Source: Pedobacter ginsenosidimutans (lineage in GTDB: Bacteria; Bacteroidota; Bacteroidia; Sphingobacteriales; Sphingobacteriaceae). Taken from it: a DNA stretch of 56,029 nucleotides. The stretch spans positions 1 through 56,029 of the forward strand of contig NZ_LMZQ01000032.1 of the NCBI RefSeq assembly GCF_001442625.1. Direction: 5' to 3'. The notes beneath the pieces were generated by a model that saw only the letters and a list, made by a program, of their open reading frames with translations, had not been told where the DNA came from and did no database searches. Of this stretch, positions 1-8,696 are shown piece by piece (position 1 is the stretch's first letter; each line of letters begins with the position of its first letter). A program made the position numbers and the translations under genes.

Positions 1-2311
1 ATCCAGCTATGGTTCTCGTGGTGCGAACGGGGTAATCGTAGTGACCACTAAACGTGGTGTGCCTGGAAAAGTATCCTTAGTTTATGATGGCTATTACGGC
101 GTACAACATGCCTCAGCGCTACCAGCCACGGTTGATGCGCCTACTTATATGCGCATGTATAATGAGGCAAGTTATAATAACAATCCCACCAATGCATTGC
201 CTTTTACTCAGGAGCAGATTGATAACACCCGAAATGGGATGGATCCGGTAGCCAACAACGGAAAAGCCTTCGCCAATACCAACTGGTTGGATATGCTGAT
301 CGATGATGCAGCGCCCATTACGAGTAGCTCATTATCGCTCAGTGGAGGAAGTAGTATTGCCCGTTTTGCCCTTACAGGCAATTATACTTATCAGAAAGGC
401 ATAATTCCGCTAAGTAATATGAAGCGTTTCAATATCCGTGCAAATACCACCATTTCGCTAAGTGATAAATTTCAGGTTAACCTGGATCTGCTTGCCATCA
501 AAAGAGACACCCAGCAGCCCAATAGAATTAGCGCAACCGGCAATACCGGAAACAGGCTTCTTGAGGATATGTACCGGGTGCCGCCAACCATTATCCCGAG
601 ATTCCCTGAAAAGGATGGAAGAACGTTCTATGGCCAATATGTTGATATCGTAAATCCACTGGCCTATGCCGAAGTGGGCGGTAAACGGGCTGCAGAGTTT
701 GGGCAAACCAGTATTAACCTTCAGCCCAAATGGGAGATGTTCAGAAACTTTAACCTGAAAGGACAGTTTAGCTTCCGCCTGAACAGTGATGTAACACGCG
801 ATACCAGAGAGAATTTTAATCACTTCGATTATTTTACCGGCAACCTGCTGCGTACGTGGGCTTTGCAGCGGGCTACCACTATGGCAAGGACTACTTACTA
901 TTATGCTGGTTTAACAGCAGATTACACACTTGACTGGGGCGATCATAGGTTATTTGCACTCGGTGGCTATTCGCAGGAAGAAACCAATAGCGGGGCGTGG
1001 GAGGTATTCTCCATCATGTCGGGTTATGCAAAATTAAATTATTCTTACAAAGATAAGTATTTGCTGGAGGGAACAATCCGTACCGATGGCTCTTCCCGGT
1101 TTGGTCCCGGAAATAAGTTTGGTGTATTCCCTTCTGTTGCACTTGGCTGGAACCTCCACAATGAGAACTTCCTTAAAGAAAGTAGCTTGATCAATAATTT
1201 CAAGATCCGGGCCTCATACGGTAAGCTTGGTAACGATAATATAGGTTTGTACCGTTACCAAACGCTGATCAATAATTCGAGCGGAGTAGAAACAACCTAT
1301 GGTAATCCGGATATTACCTGGGAATCCGTAAACATGCTTGATCTTGGTTTGGATGTAGGACTTTTTAAGAACAATAAACTCGAATTGACCTTCGATTATT
1401 ATGATAAACTCACTAAAGATATCATCCTTAACCCAACCCTTCCGCTGGTTGGCGGTTTCGAGTCTGATGTTCCTGTAAATGCAGGGGAGGTAAGGAACAG
1501 TGGTTGGGAGTTATCAATGAACTACAACGACAGGCTTGGGCAGGACATTAATATTTCGTTCAGACCAGGACTATCTTATAATAAAAACGAAGTTCGCAAG
1601 CTTCAGGGTGGCGATATCATTACCACCACAACAATATCAAGAGTGGGTGGGCCTATTAATGGAATTTTTGGCTACCGTACTAACGGCTTGTTGCAGGCTA
1701 GTGATTTCGACGCCACTGGAAAACCTTTAATACCGGTTCTGCCTAATTCAAAACCAGGTGATATCCGATACCTGGATATCGACGGAGATAAGGTAATCGG
1801 TTTGGGTGATCAAGGGCTTATTGGTAACCCCGTACCCGAACTTACCTATTTTGCCAATTTCCGTATCGCCTACAAAAATTTCGATCTGGAAGCACTTGTA
1901 CAAGGAACAGGAAAATCAGATGCAGTATTGTATGGTATGTTTGCCTATCCATTCGACTTTAGTGCTGATGGCGGGGTTCCAACAACTTATTATGCTGATA
2001 ATTACTGGACACCACAGCATACGGATGCCCGTTTCCCGAGGCTGAACATCGCACCGGCCAACAACAAGGTATCTTCTGATTTCTGGTTCCAGAACGGTTC
2101 TTACCTAAGGGTGAAATACCTTCAGCTTGGTTATAGTTTTCAGGCTCCGCTGGTAAAAAAGCTAGGCGTAAATTCTATAAGGGCTTATTTCAATGCCCAG
2201 AACCCTTTCACCTTCACTTCTGTTAAGATTACAGATCCCGAAAGCAGGGGGTACCAATGGACCTATGGACTGGTAAAACTTTATACTATTGGACTTAGCA
2301 TTAAATTCTAA
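1..2311 (+). CDS. SusC/RagA-family TonB-linked outer-membrane protein (5' end outside window)
   Basis: This is the C-terminal 769 residues of a SusC-type TonB-dependent transporter, which pairs with a SusD lipoprotein to import oligosaccharides or other large nutrients across the outer membrane. The frame is open from base 2 and begins with the SusC plug signature SSYGSRGANGVIV followed by TTKRG, so the GTG at 41 is internal and not a start. The rest is long amphipathic beta-strand sequence and ends in an aromatic-rich strand (YTIGLSIKF) typical of outer-membrane barrels. It is followed 12 bases later by the susD-like gene. Substrate cannot be told from sequence. The missing part would hold the signal peptide, the carboxypeptidase-like domain and most of the plug. 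Confidence 0.95.
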   Translation, partial: SSYGSRGANGVIVVTTKRGVPGKVSLVYDGYYGVQHASALPATVDAPTYMRMYNEASYNNNPTNALPFTQEQIDNTRNGMDPVANNGKAFANTNWLDMLIDDAAPITSSSLSLSGGSSIARFALTGNYTYQKGIIPLSNMKRFNIRANTTISLSDKFQVNLDLLAIKRDTQQPNRISATGNTGNRLLEDMYRVPPTIIPRFPEKDGRTFYGQYVDIVNPLAYAEVGGKRAAEFGQTSINLQPKWEMFRNFNLKGQFSFRLNSDVTRDTRENFNHFDYFTGNLLRTWALQRATTMARTTYYYAGLTADYTLDWGDHRLFALGGYSQEETNSGAWEVFSIMSGYAKLNYSYKDKYLLEGTIRTDGSSRFGPGNKFGVFPSVALGWNLHNENFLKESSLINNFKIRASYGKLGNDNIGLYRYQTLINNSSGVETTYGNPDITWESVNMLDLGLDVGLFKNNKLELTFDYYDKLTKDIILNPTLPLVGGFESDVPVNAGEVRNSGWELSMNYNDRLGQDINISFRPGLSYNKNEVRKLQGGDIITTTTISRVGGPINGIFGYRTNGLLQASDFDATGKPLIPVLPNSKPGDIRYLDIDGDKVIGLGDQGLIGNPVPELTYFANFRIAYKNFDLEALVQGTGKSDAVLYGMFAYPFDFSADGGVPTTYYADNYWTPQHTDARFPRLNIAPANNKVSSDFWFQNGSYLRVKYLQLGYSFQAPLVKKLGVNSIRAYFNAQNPFTFTSVKITDPESRGYQWTYGLVKLYTIGLSIKF

Positions 2312-2323
2312 CTTTTAAAGGAC

Positions 2324-3916
2324 ATGAAAAAGATATATTATTTATTCTTCTCTCTTCTGCTGATCATTTTCAGTGGATGCGAAAAATTCCTTACGCACGA
2401 TAATCCGACAGATGTAGATGATGAAACCTGGTGGAATACCGAAGCAAACATTACTGCAGCATTGAACTCGATATATGCCGGAATTCCCGACGGATCATCT
2501 GGCAGGCAATTGATGTTTTTAGATGCACTAAGCGATAACGCTGTAGCCAGACAGAGCCTTCGTGGTGATTATGAATCTTATGTAAAAGGTCTTCAAGGTG
2601 CCAATTGGGGTGTGGGAACAGGAATCTGGGATGACGATTACCGTGATATCAGAAGAGCAAACCGCTTTTTGGAAAATATTGATAGGGCTTATATGCCCGT
2701 TGAAAAACTAAAAAATCAATATCTGGCAGAAGCCAGGGCATTAAGAGCTTATTACCATATGGAGCTATCGATGTTTTTTGGCGGAATTACCATCATGAAA
2801 CAATCGGTAACCCCTGCAGGAAGTTATCTTCCGAGGAGTACTGCCAAAGAAGTATACGACTTTGTGGTTTCTGAACTTACCGAATGCGCAAATAGCGGTG
2901 CTCTTCCTAATAAATATATAGATAACGTGGATCTTAAACGTATGTCGGCTGCCACTTGTTGGGGCTTGATATCTAAATTTGCATTATATAACAAGGACTA
3001 TGAACGTGCGAAAAATGCTGCCAAAAAGATTATCGATATGGGAGATTACAGCTTGCGTAAAAGTACCACGATAAAAACCAGTTATGCAGACCTGTTCCTT
3101 TATACTGGCGAAATTAACAACGAACGCATCTTTTTTAGGGAAATTACAAGTGCAGGTAACCAATGGAATACCTTTGCACCACAGGGCACTGGTGGTAAAA
3201 CAGTGGTATCACCTACTGCATCAATGGTTAACGCCTATGAAACTAAACAAGGAAAAACTTTGGCAGAGCTTGGTCCCGATTCATTAGCCATATACACCAA
3301 AGAGCCAAACTATAAAAACAATCGCGACCCTAGACTTATCGCTTCTGTTATCCTGCCTGGTAGTACTTACACTGGTGTGGTGCTGAAACCTTTTGAAGCT
3401 GGTCTCGATAAATTGGGAGATCAGAACTCTACCGCAACAGGCTATTGGATAAATAAATATCTCGATCCGAAGGATAAGACGGGCACTAGAACTTTGGATT
3501 ATATGATTATGCGTTACGCTGAAGTATTGTTAAACTATGTGGAGTGTCTGGTAGAACTTAATGATTATAGTAACCCCGATGTAGTTAAATACCTCAATGA
3601 GATCAGGAATAGGGCGGGTATGCCTAATGTTAACACGGCGGTATACAATACCCAGGAAAAACTCCGGGAGTTGGTACGGAGAGAGCGGCGGGTAGAACTG
3701 GCTTTTGAAGGGGTGCGTTATTATGATATCCGCAGATGGGAAATATTCGAACAGGTAATGAACGGTCAGGTTTACGGTGCTATAGATCCTGTAACCAATC
3801 AACCCGTAAATGTAGAGGTTAGGTCTGCAAAGGCCAACCGGGATATGGTATGGCCGATTCCGCAAAAGGAATTGCTGGCTAATCCTCAGATGACCCAGAA
3901 CCCTAACTATAACTAA
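2324..3916 (+). CDS. SusD/RagB-family nutrient-binding lipoprotein
   Basis: A 530-residue SusD-type surface lipoprotein, the lid and substrate-binding partner of the upstream SusC barrel. It starts with a lipoprotein signal peptide ending in the lipobox IFSGC, with Cys19 as the predicted acylated residue. The N-terminal SusD-like part (about 20-330, with TPR-like helices such as YLAEARALRAYYHMELS) is followed by the RagB/SusD C-terminal domain, with the family hallmarks YLNEIRNRAGMP and RRERRVELAFEG near residues 425-470. The gap to susC is 12 bases, so the two are co-transcribed. No glycoside hydrolase gene is visible nearby, so the nutrient is unknown. Confidence 0.95.
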   Translation: MKKIYYLFFSLLLIIFSGCEKFLTHDNPTDVDDETWWNTEANITAALNSIYAGIPDGSSGRQLMFLDALSDNAVARQSLRGDYESYVKGLQGANWGVGTGIWDDDYRDIRRANRFLENIDRAYMPVEKLKNQYLAEARALRAYYHMELSMFFGGITIMKQSVTPAGSYLPRSTAKEVYDFVVSELTECANSGALPNKYIDNVDLKRMSAATCWGLISKFALYNKDYERAKNAAKKIIDMGDYSLRKSTTIKTSYADLFLYTGEINNERIFFREITSAGNQWNTFAPQGTGGKTVVSPTASMVNAYETKQGKTLAELGPDSLAIYTKEPNYKNNRDPRLIASVILPGSTYTGVVLKPFEAGLDKLGDQNSTATGYWINKYLDPKDKTGTRTLDYMIMRYAEVLLNYVECLVELNDYSNPDVVKYLNEIRNRAGMPNVNTAVYNTQEKLRELVRRERRVELAFEGVRYYDIRRWEIFEQVMNGQVYGAIDPVTNQPVNVEVRSAKANRDMVWPIPQKELLANPQMTQNPNYN

Positions 3917-4136
3917 TAGGCTTTGAATTAAAAAGTGGCTGTATCATAAAGGTAAGATTTTCATCCAAAAGGGTTTAGTTTTTTAGAAAACGTTGGTGTG
4001 ACGGCTACAGGCTGCGAGGTGTTATCATCTCAACCGCAGTGTTTCAAAGGAACTCCTCTGGAGGAGGGATCTTTAGACTATTCCAAAAAACATTGATATG
4101 GAAATTAGCTTTGAGGACTCAAATGATTTCTAATGT
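3917..4136. repeat. Intergenic stretch with a REP-like element (core 4024-4077)
   Basis: This gene-free stretch follows the susD-like gene. Bases 4024-4077 match 27686-27737 closely, differing at about ten positions; the shared core includes AAGGAACTCCT, TGGAGGAG and GATCTTTAGA. CTCC and GGAG can pair as a short hairpin inside it. It belongs with the other REP-like palindromic elements of this window. A predicted 68-residue reading frame over this stretch (4039-4245) shows no protein-like features. Confidence 0.6.
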
Positions 4137-4167
4137 AAAGGCTTCTACTATAATGCTAGAAGCCTTT
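4137..4167. terminator. Bidirectional terminator hairpin between convergent genes
   Basis: Perfect 11-bp arms AAAGGCTTCTA (4137-4147) and TAGAAGCCTTT (4157-4167) are separated by 9 bases. The hairpin lies between the SusCD operon on the plus strand and the HAD hydrolase gene on the minus strand, where it could end both transcripts. Confidence 0.75.
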
Positions 4168-4241
4168 ATGTTTAATTCCAATCTTTGCCGCTCATTTGTA
4201 TGTGAGCATATCGGTTGTAATTATTTAATCATTTCAATTAT

Positions 4242-4931
4242 TTAGTTCTGCTTGGTTACCAAAGTCAAGATCTCCATTAAATTGTTTATTACCGCATCAG
4301 GTTTAGCTTCTTCTAATTGTTTTTGTGTATGTGCGCCTGTGGTAATACCAATGCTTAGGCCGCAACCTGCATTTTTGCCTTCTTCAATATCAATACTTGA
4401 ATCTCCAATCTTAACAACTGATTTACCATCGGTAAGACCATGGTGTCTCATTGCCAATAAAATCATATCAGGTTCAGGCCTATTCTGGCTAACTTCCGAA
4501 GCAGTAACGAGTGTATCAAATTCGGTACCTGCCTTCCAGCCCAATCTGCTCAGGATAGCCTCGGCAGTAACCCTGTCATAACCTGTATTAAGTACCGAAA
4601 TTATTCCTGCTTTGCGAAGTTTTTCAAAAAGTTCAACCGAACCTGGTTGAGGTAAAATTTCCTCAGTTTCATATGCCAGTTTCAGTTTGCCAATAAATTC
4701 TTCATATATATCGAAGACCATTGATTCATCAAAAGAACCTTTGTAAGTTTTAAGTACCGATCTGATTGCTTCTTTCTTTTCCTTTCCGGCTGCAACAGCA
4801 AGAACCTGATCAAGGGTATAGGAAAAACCAGCGGCATTTATTGCATTCATTAGCGTTTTGTAAACTAGGTTGTTTTCGTTCACTGTAGTGCCAGCCATAT
4901 CGAATACTACCATTTTAATTTCAGGGTACAT
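4242..4931 (-). CDS. Phosphonatase-like HAD-superfamily hydrolase
   Basis: A 229-residue cytoplasmic HAD phosphohydrolase resembling the phosphonatase-like subgroup (TIGR03351 type) related to phosphonoacetaldehyde hydrolase PhnX. Motif I reads FDMAGTT with nucleophile Asp11; the Ala-Gly after Asp-Met is the phosphonatase form rather than the usual DxD. Motif II is around NTGYDR (Thr117), and motif IV is GDSSIDIEEG (Asp177, Asp181). Motif III has Arg151 where Lys is usual. Lys50, Lys52 and Lys53 in the cap region lie where PhnX has its Schiff-base lysine, but the alignment is uncertain. It is divergent from the dehydrogenase and transporter genes and shares their control region. A generic sugar-phosphate phosphatase is the main alternative. 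Confidence 0.8.
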   Translation of the reverse strand: MYPEIKMVVFDMAGTTVNENNLVYKTLMNAINAAGFSYTLDQVLAVAAGKEKKEAIRSVLKTYKGSFDESMVFDIYEEFIGKLKLAYETEEILPQPGSVELFEKLRKAGIISVLNTGYDRVTAEAILSRLGWKAGTEFDTLVTASEVSQNRPEPDMILLAMRHHGLTDGKSVVKIGDSSIDIEEGKNAGCGLSIGITTGAHTQKQLEEAKPDAVINNLMEILTLVTKQN

Positions 4932-4977
4932 TTGCTTTCTATTAAATTAGATAAATTAATTTTTTGAACTTTGGCGT

Positions 4978-5009
4978 CAAATATACTATCAGTATTTTTA
5001 CTAAACAAA
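4978..5009 (-). promoter_or_regulatory. Bacteroidota promoter for the HAD hydrolase gene
   Basis: On the minus strand a -33 TTTG (5009-5006) is followed after 20 bases by TATATTTG (4985-4978), a full match to the Bacteroidota -7 consensus TAnnTTTG. The -33 box lies inside the first inverted repeat of the control region, so a bound regulator would be expected to interfere with it. Confidence 0.65.
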
Positions 5010-5060
5010 TGTTTAGTAATAGTTAACATTTATGTTAACATTTGTTTACTTTCGCTAAAC
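5000..5060. promoter_or_regulatory. Three stacked inverted repeats in the divergent control region
   Basis: There are three palindromes. ACTAAAC/GTTTAGT spans 5000-5006 and 5011-5017. A perfect 8-2-8 repeat GTTAACAT/ATGTTAAC spans 5022-5029 and 5032-5039. GTTTA/TAAAC spans 5044-5048 and 5056-5060. They share a GTTTA or GTTAA core and look like tandem operator sites. They sit between the HAD hydrolase gene and the dehydrogenase gene. No regulator gene is adjacent in the window. Confidence 0.65.
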
Positions 5061-5148
5061 ATTAAAAATCCATTTTTGCATTATTGTTTGGTCATGAGGA
5101 AAGGGTGGACCAGAATAGCTAGATGTCAATTAACAGAAAAAAATAAAT

Positions 5149-6231
5149 ATGAAAAATGCAACCCTCATTGTTTTCAATGGATCAGGAATGGCTCTTGAGG
5201 AGATAGAAATAGCTATTCCTGTACTTAATCCAGGCGAAATCCTTGTGCAAAACCTTTATACCACGATTTGCGGAAGTGATCTGCATACCTTCTGTGGGTT
5301 GAGGAGTGAAACTGTACCTACGGTTTTGGGCCACGAAATTGTGGGTGAAGTACTGGCCTTTCATCCAGAACATAACCAAAAAGATTATTTAGGAAATCCA
5401 CTTGAAATCGGGGATAGGGTAACCTGGAGCATATTTGCTTCCAATGCAGATTCGGTAAGGGCAAAAGGAGGTATGCCTCAAAAGGCTGATGGTCTTTTTA
5501 AATATGGGCATGCTAAAGTTACCGAAGCAGATGCGCTTCACGGAGGACTTTCAACCCACTGTGTATTAAAGCATGGTACTGCCGTAATTAAAATCAGTAA
5601 AGAAATTCCGCTTAAAGTTGCCGCTACCATAAATTGCGCAGTGGCAACAGTTGCAGGTGCTGTCCGTCTTTCAGGTGGCCTTCAAGGAAAAAAGGTGCTA
5701 ATCTCTGGCGTCGGCTTGTTGGGTTTAGTATGTGTAGCAATGTGCAGTGCCGATGGAGCAAAAGAAATCCATGTAGCGGATGTAAATGAGGGACGTTTAA
5801 AGTTAGCCGAAGCATTCGGAGCTAATGTTCAACATCTTTTAGGCCAGAATGCAGACCTTCCAACTGATATTGATGTGGCTTTCGATATGAGTGGTTCGTC
5901 TGATGCAATGGAAATGGGGCTTGCAACACTTACTGTTGGTGGAACAGCAGTTTGGATCGGAGCAGTTTTTAAAACAAGGGAGGTTCAGGTTAATGCAGAG
6001 CAAATTGTTCGTAACCTCGTTACCATCAAAGGCCTCCACAATTATAACTACGAAGACTTTGTACAAGCGGTAAAGTTTATAGAAGCCAACTATGCTAAGT
6101 TTCCGTTTGAAAAACTTGTTTCAGCAGAGTTTTCTTTGGAAGATACAGAATCAGCCTTTAATTACGCGGTGGCTGATAAGCCCATCAGAGTGGGCATAAA
6201 CGTCGCCAGAAAAAACAATAATGAAGAGTAA
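5149..6231 (+). CDS. Zinc-type medium-chain dehydrogenase, phosphonate-catabolism-associated type
   Basis: A 360-residue medium-chain alcohol dehydrogenase. Catalytic-zinc ligand candidates are Cys41 (TICGSDLH), His62-Glu63 (GHE) and Cys163 (NCAVAT). The nucleotide-binding loop is SGVGLLG at 186-192. The KYGHA segment at 118-122 and the region before Cys163 resemble the dehydrogenase group named for phosphonate gene clusters (TIGR03366 type). The structural-zinc lobe near residues 92-115, where such enzymes usually have four cysteines, contains none (WSIFASNADSVRAKGGMP). The gene overlaps the MFS transporter gene by 11 bases, so they form one operon. It probably oxidises an alcohol made from, or attached to, the imported compound; the substrate is inferred only from context. 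Confidence 0.8.
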   Translation: MKNATLIVFNGSGMALEEIEIAIPVLNPGEILVQNLYTTICGSDLHTFCGLRSETVPTVLGHEIVGEVLAFHPEHNQKDYLGNPLEIGDRVTWSIFASNADSVRAKGGMPQKADGLFKYGHAKVTEADALHGGLSTHCVLKHGTAVIKISKEIPLKVAATINCAVATVAGAVRLSGGLQGKKVLISGVGLLGLVCVAMCSADGAKEIHVADVNEGRLKLAEAFGANVQHLLGQNADLPTDIDVAFDMSGSSDAMEMGLATLTVGGTAVWIGAVFKTREVQVNAEQIVRNLVTIKGLHNYNYEDFVQAVKFIEANYAKFPFEKLVSAEFSLEDTESAFNYAVADKPIRVGINVARKNNNEE

Positions 6232-7456
6232 TAGCGCGAATAAACAGAAGTGGAAAATGTTATTGGTAACTATGCTGTGTTACCTCTTCTTTTACACGGG
6301 CAGGCACAACTTCGGCTGGGCTGTAAAGGGCATGGTTGCTTCGTTAAATATATCCTACAGTACCATTGGCTGGATCAGCTTTTGTATGTTAATCGGCTAT
6401 GCTATAGGCCAGTTTATTAATGGTAACCTTGCCGATAAATTGAGCCCTAAACTGATGGTGGTAACAGGGGCTTATTTATCAATCATGACCAATATTGCGA
6501 TAAGTTTTTCAAATACGGCCACCGTGATTATGATACTTTGGGGGCTCAACGGTTTTTTCCAGTCTATGGCTTGGGCACCAGGTGCGAAACTGATCAATAA
6601 TTGGTGGGACGAGCATGAGCGGGGCAAGGCATTTGGCTTTTATACCATGGCAGCCGGATTATCTTCTGCAGTAACCTACCTTATTTCAATTGTGCTCTTG
6701 CAACAGGGAATTGAATGGCGAATGCTGTTCCGCCTACCCGTACTATTGCTATTGGTTACGGCAACCATATTTCTCATTATCGCAAAAGATCGGCCTGATA
6801 CAGAAGATAATGATAGTCATAAGCCAATGGCCAAAAATAAATCAGATTGGCTCGGCCGTTATAAGGCAGCATTCAGAAATAAAAATTTTTTGCTTACCTC
6901 TTTATCTTTCGGTTTTGAGAGTATGGCCCGTTACGGACTGATATTTTGGGTTCCAGTTCATTTTTTAGGTAAAAACTGGAAAGATAACCCTGGCAATATC
7001 TGGGTTACATTTCTGTTGCCTGTTGGTATGGCCATTGGGGCATTATGTTTTGGTGTTTTATCTGATACCCTTTTTAAAGGAAACCGCTTAAAAGCCATCG
7101 TAGTTGGAATGTCGGCAAGTGCAATCCTCTCACTTCTTATTTTTATTGTGCCTACGCAACAAATCATTCTCAGTAGTATTTTAATGCTTTTAACAGGCTT
7201 CTTTGTATACGGACCACAGGCTTGTTACTGGCCTTTAAGTCCAGATATGCTGGGTAGTAGGCTTACAGGTACAGGTATAGGGATCATGAATATGTGCGGT
7301 TATCTGTTTGCAGCAATTGGTGAGCCATTTTTGGGCTATGTAATCGATATTACAGGCGATAGCAACAACATTTTTATTGTAACTGCGCTAGCCTGTGTAT
7401 CGTCTGCTCTAATTGCATTTTTTGTTTCCAGATCTAAGCAAGTTAAAGTGGTATAA
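6221..7456 (+). CDS. MFS transporter, organophosphate:phosphate antiporter (OPA) type
   Basis: A 411-residue inner-membrane transporter with about 12 hydrophobic segments. The N-terminus FFYTGRHNFGWAVKGM is the OPA-family signature seen in GlpT, UhpT and UhpC, whose members bring in phosphorylated small molecules. The start ATG lies inside the end of the dehydrogenase gene. With the HAD hydrolase and dehydrogenase it makes a compact set for uptake and processing of a phosphorus compound, such as an organophosphonate or phosphate ester. No periplasmic sensing extension is seen, which argues against a UhpC-like sensor. Confidence 0.85.
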   Translation: MKSNSANKQKWKMLLVTMLCYLFFYTGRHNFGWAVKGMVASLNISYSTIGWISFCMLIGYAIGQFINGNLADKLSPKLMVVTGAYLSIMTNIAISFSNTATVIMILWGLNGFFQSMAWAPGAKLINNWWDEHERGKAFGFYTMAAGLSSAVTYLISIVLLQQGIEWRMLFRLPVLLLLVTATIFLIIAKDRPDTEDNDSHKPMAKNKSDWLGRYKAAFRNKNFLLTSLSFGFESMARYGLIFWVPVHFLGKNWKDNPGNIWVTFLLPVGMAIGALCFGVLSDTLFKGNRLKAIVVGMSASAILSLLIFIVPTQQIILSSILMLLTGFFVYGPQACYWPLSPDMLGSRLTGTGIGIMNMCGYLFAAIGEPFLGYVIDITGDSNNIFIVTALACVSSALIAFFVSRSKQVKVV

Positions 7457-7557
7457 TGTTTTAAGTTTAAAGGGCACAATAATATGCTGTTGCCCATAAA
7501 AACTGAAAGTAATTTATTACTGTCGCAATAATTTAAGATCTTTTTTTAAGAATAATT

Positions 7558-7887
7558 ATGAGTTTGAAAGGGATAAGTAAGACTACAGTGGCCAATTTGA
7601 TCGGTCTTCTTGATCAGCTTGAAGAACTGGAAAGGATGATCGGAACTGATCCTGATGGATGCGATGAAGTTAAAAAACTTAAACAGGAACTAATCGAAAC
7701 CTACCAGAAATATGAATTTATGGTGCGCGAGATAACCGAGCAAATTGGTGTTTATCAGGATCTTTATGGTAAGATCAGGTTTAGGTTTGTGCCCGAAAAA
7801 TTAAAATCTTTAAGGCGGATTATTCCCCAGGATAGTTACGAATTTACGTTGCTCAAAGAAAGTATCCAGAAAAGCCACTTAATTTAA
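7558..7887 (+). CDS. Hypothetical small helical protein
   Basis: A 109-residue protein that I do not recognise. It is charged and probably mostly alpha-helical, with leucine-rich stretches (LIGLLDQLEELERMI, KLKQELIETYQKYEFMV) that could form a short coiled coil. There is no signal peptide or membrane segment. It follows the transporter after about 100 AT-rich bases, so it may have its own promoter. Composition and codon use fit its neighbours, which supports a real gene. Confidence 0.6.
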   Translation: MSLKGISKTTVANLIGLLDQLEELERMIGTDPDGCDEVKKLKQELIETYQKYEFMVREITEQIGVYQDLYGKIRFRFVPEKLKSLRRIIPQDSYEFTLLKESIQKSHLI

Positions 7888-8104
7888 GAGATTAGTGGGG
7901 GAGACGTTGATTGTAAAATCAAAAGTATTAAAATTACACAGATCGTCTTGTGTATTCGCCAGTACGATAGGCTGTTCTTAGTTCTAAAATAAATGCGCGA
8001 AAAAAAAGAAGGTACGCCTGCCTAACCAAGGTTGGGTTAGCTTGAGAATTAGAATAATTTATATGCGGATCATTAAAAATGATCTCGGCCTTTCTGGATA
8101 TTGA
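7888..8104. other. Non-coding stretch with small hairpins
   Basis: No plus-strand gene is seen between 7888 and 8696. This part holds two short inverted repeats: CTAACC/GGTTAG just after 8020, and GATCATT/AATGATC near 8075-8093. Neither has a clear T-tract. The only coding candidate in the wider gap is a small minus-strand frame at 8105-8284. Confidence 0.4.
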
Positions 8105-8284
8105 TCATGCGATAATCAGTATGGTTTGTTTTAAATTGTAAAGCTTGATATAAAAATGTTGTTCGTTTCTAAAGTGATGCACTTCTATTTTTTTTATCCG
8201 TCCCGAATATGATTCGTATGTAATATAATCACCCTCCCGGAGCGTTTGAAGCTCAGCACGGCTGGTCCATTTTTGTATTCTCAT
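8105..8284 (-). CDS. Possible small protein, 59 residues
   Basis: An ATG-started frame of 59 codons on the minus strand inside an 800-base gap. It begins MRIQKWTSRAELQTLREGDY and ends LKQTILIIA. The composition looks protein-like (REGDYITYESYSGRIKKIEV, several beta-like strands), similar to a small SH3- or Tudor-like fold, and it is much longer than other frames in the gap. I do not recognise a family. A chance frame remains possible. Confidence 0.4.
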   Translation of the reverse strand: MRIQKWTSRAELQTLREGDYITYESYSGRIKKIEVHHFRNEQHFYIKLYNLKQTILIIA

Positions 8285-8696
8285 GTTTGTGATAAACTGG
8301 CTCCTATAAGAGGACCAACATTAAGGATTGCTGAAAGAGAGCGCTCTTTTTAGCAGGAAGTTTCCATCCCGTTATGTGTCAGAAATAGCTTTTATTTACT
8401 CACATAGAACATAAGTTATGCTAGTTTTACGCATACATTAAAATTGTTTGTTTGGTGCCGTAAAAATAGTTATCTAAAAAAAACATTTTTTGTAATTCGG
8501 TAAGTCAAATAACCTTATAAAAATAGAAATTGTGCTCAAATGTTTTAAATGAAGCTGATCATTAAAACAATATAATTGCAGGCAAGAATATACTTTTCTA
8601 CAGCACAGCATAAAAAATTGTAAAGCAAATTGTCCATCAATTGTGAAGTGCAATAAACCGCTAATTCTATAATTTGCATTTGATTAATTGTTGAAT
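8285..8696. other. AT-rich gap before the lipoprotein gene
   Basis: About 410 AT-rich bases hold no frame I can support and no clear repeat or terminator. They must contain the promoter for the lipoprotein gene at 8697, but I cannot place a full TTTG/TAnnTTTG pair. Confidence 0.4.

Noticed and set aside
4039..4245. 68-residue plus-strand frame after susD
   Set aside because: It runs over a REP-like element and the terminator hairpin and has no protein-like features.
4971..5198. 75-residue plus-strand frame in the divergent control region
   Set aside because: It covers the promoter and palindromes and overlaps the true start of the dehydrogenase gene in another frame.
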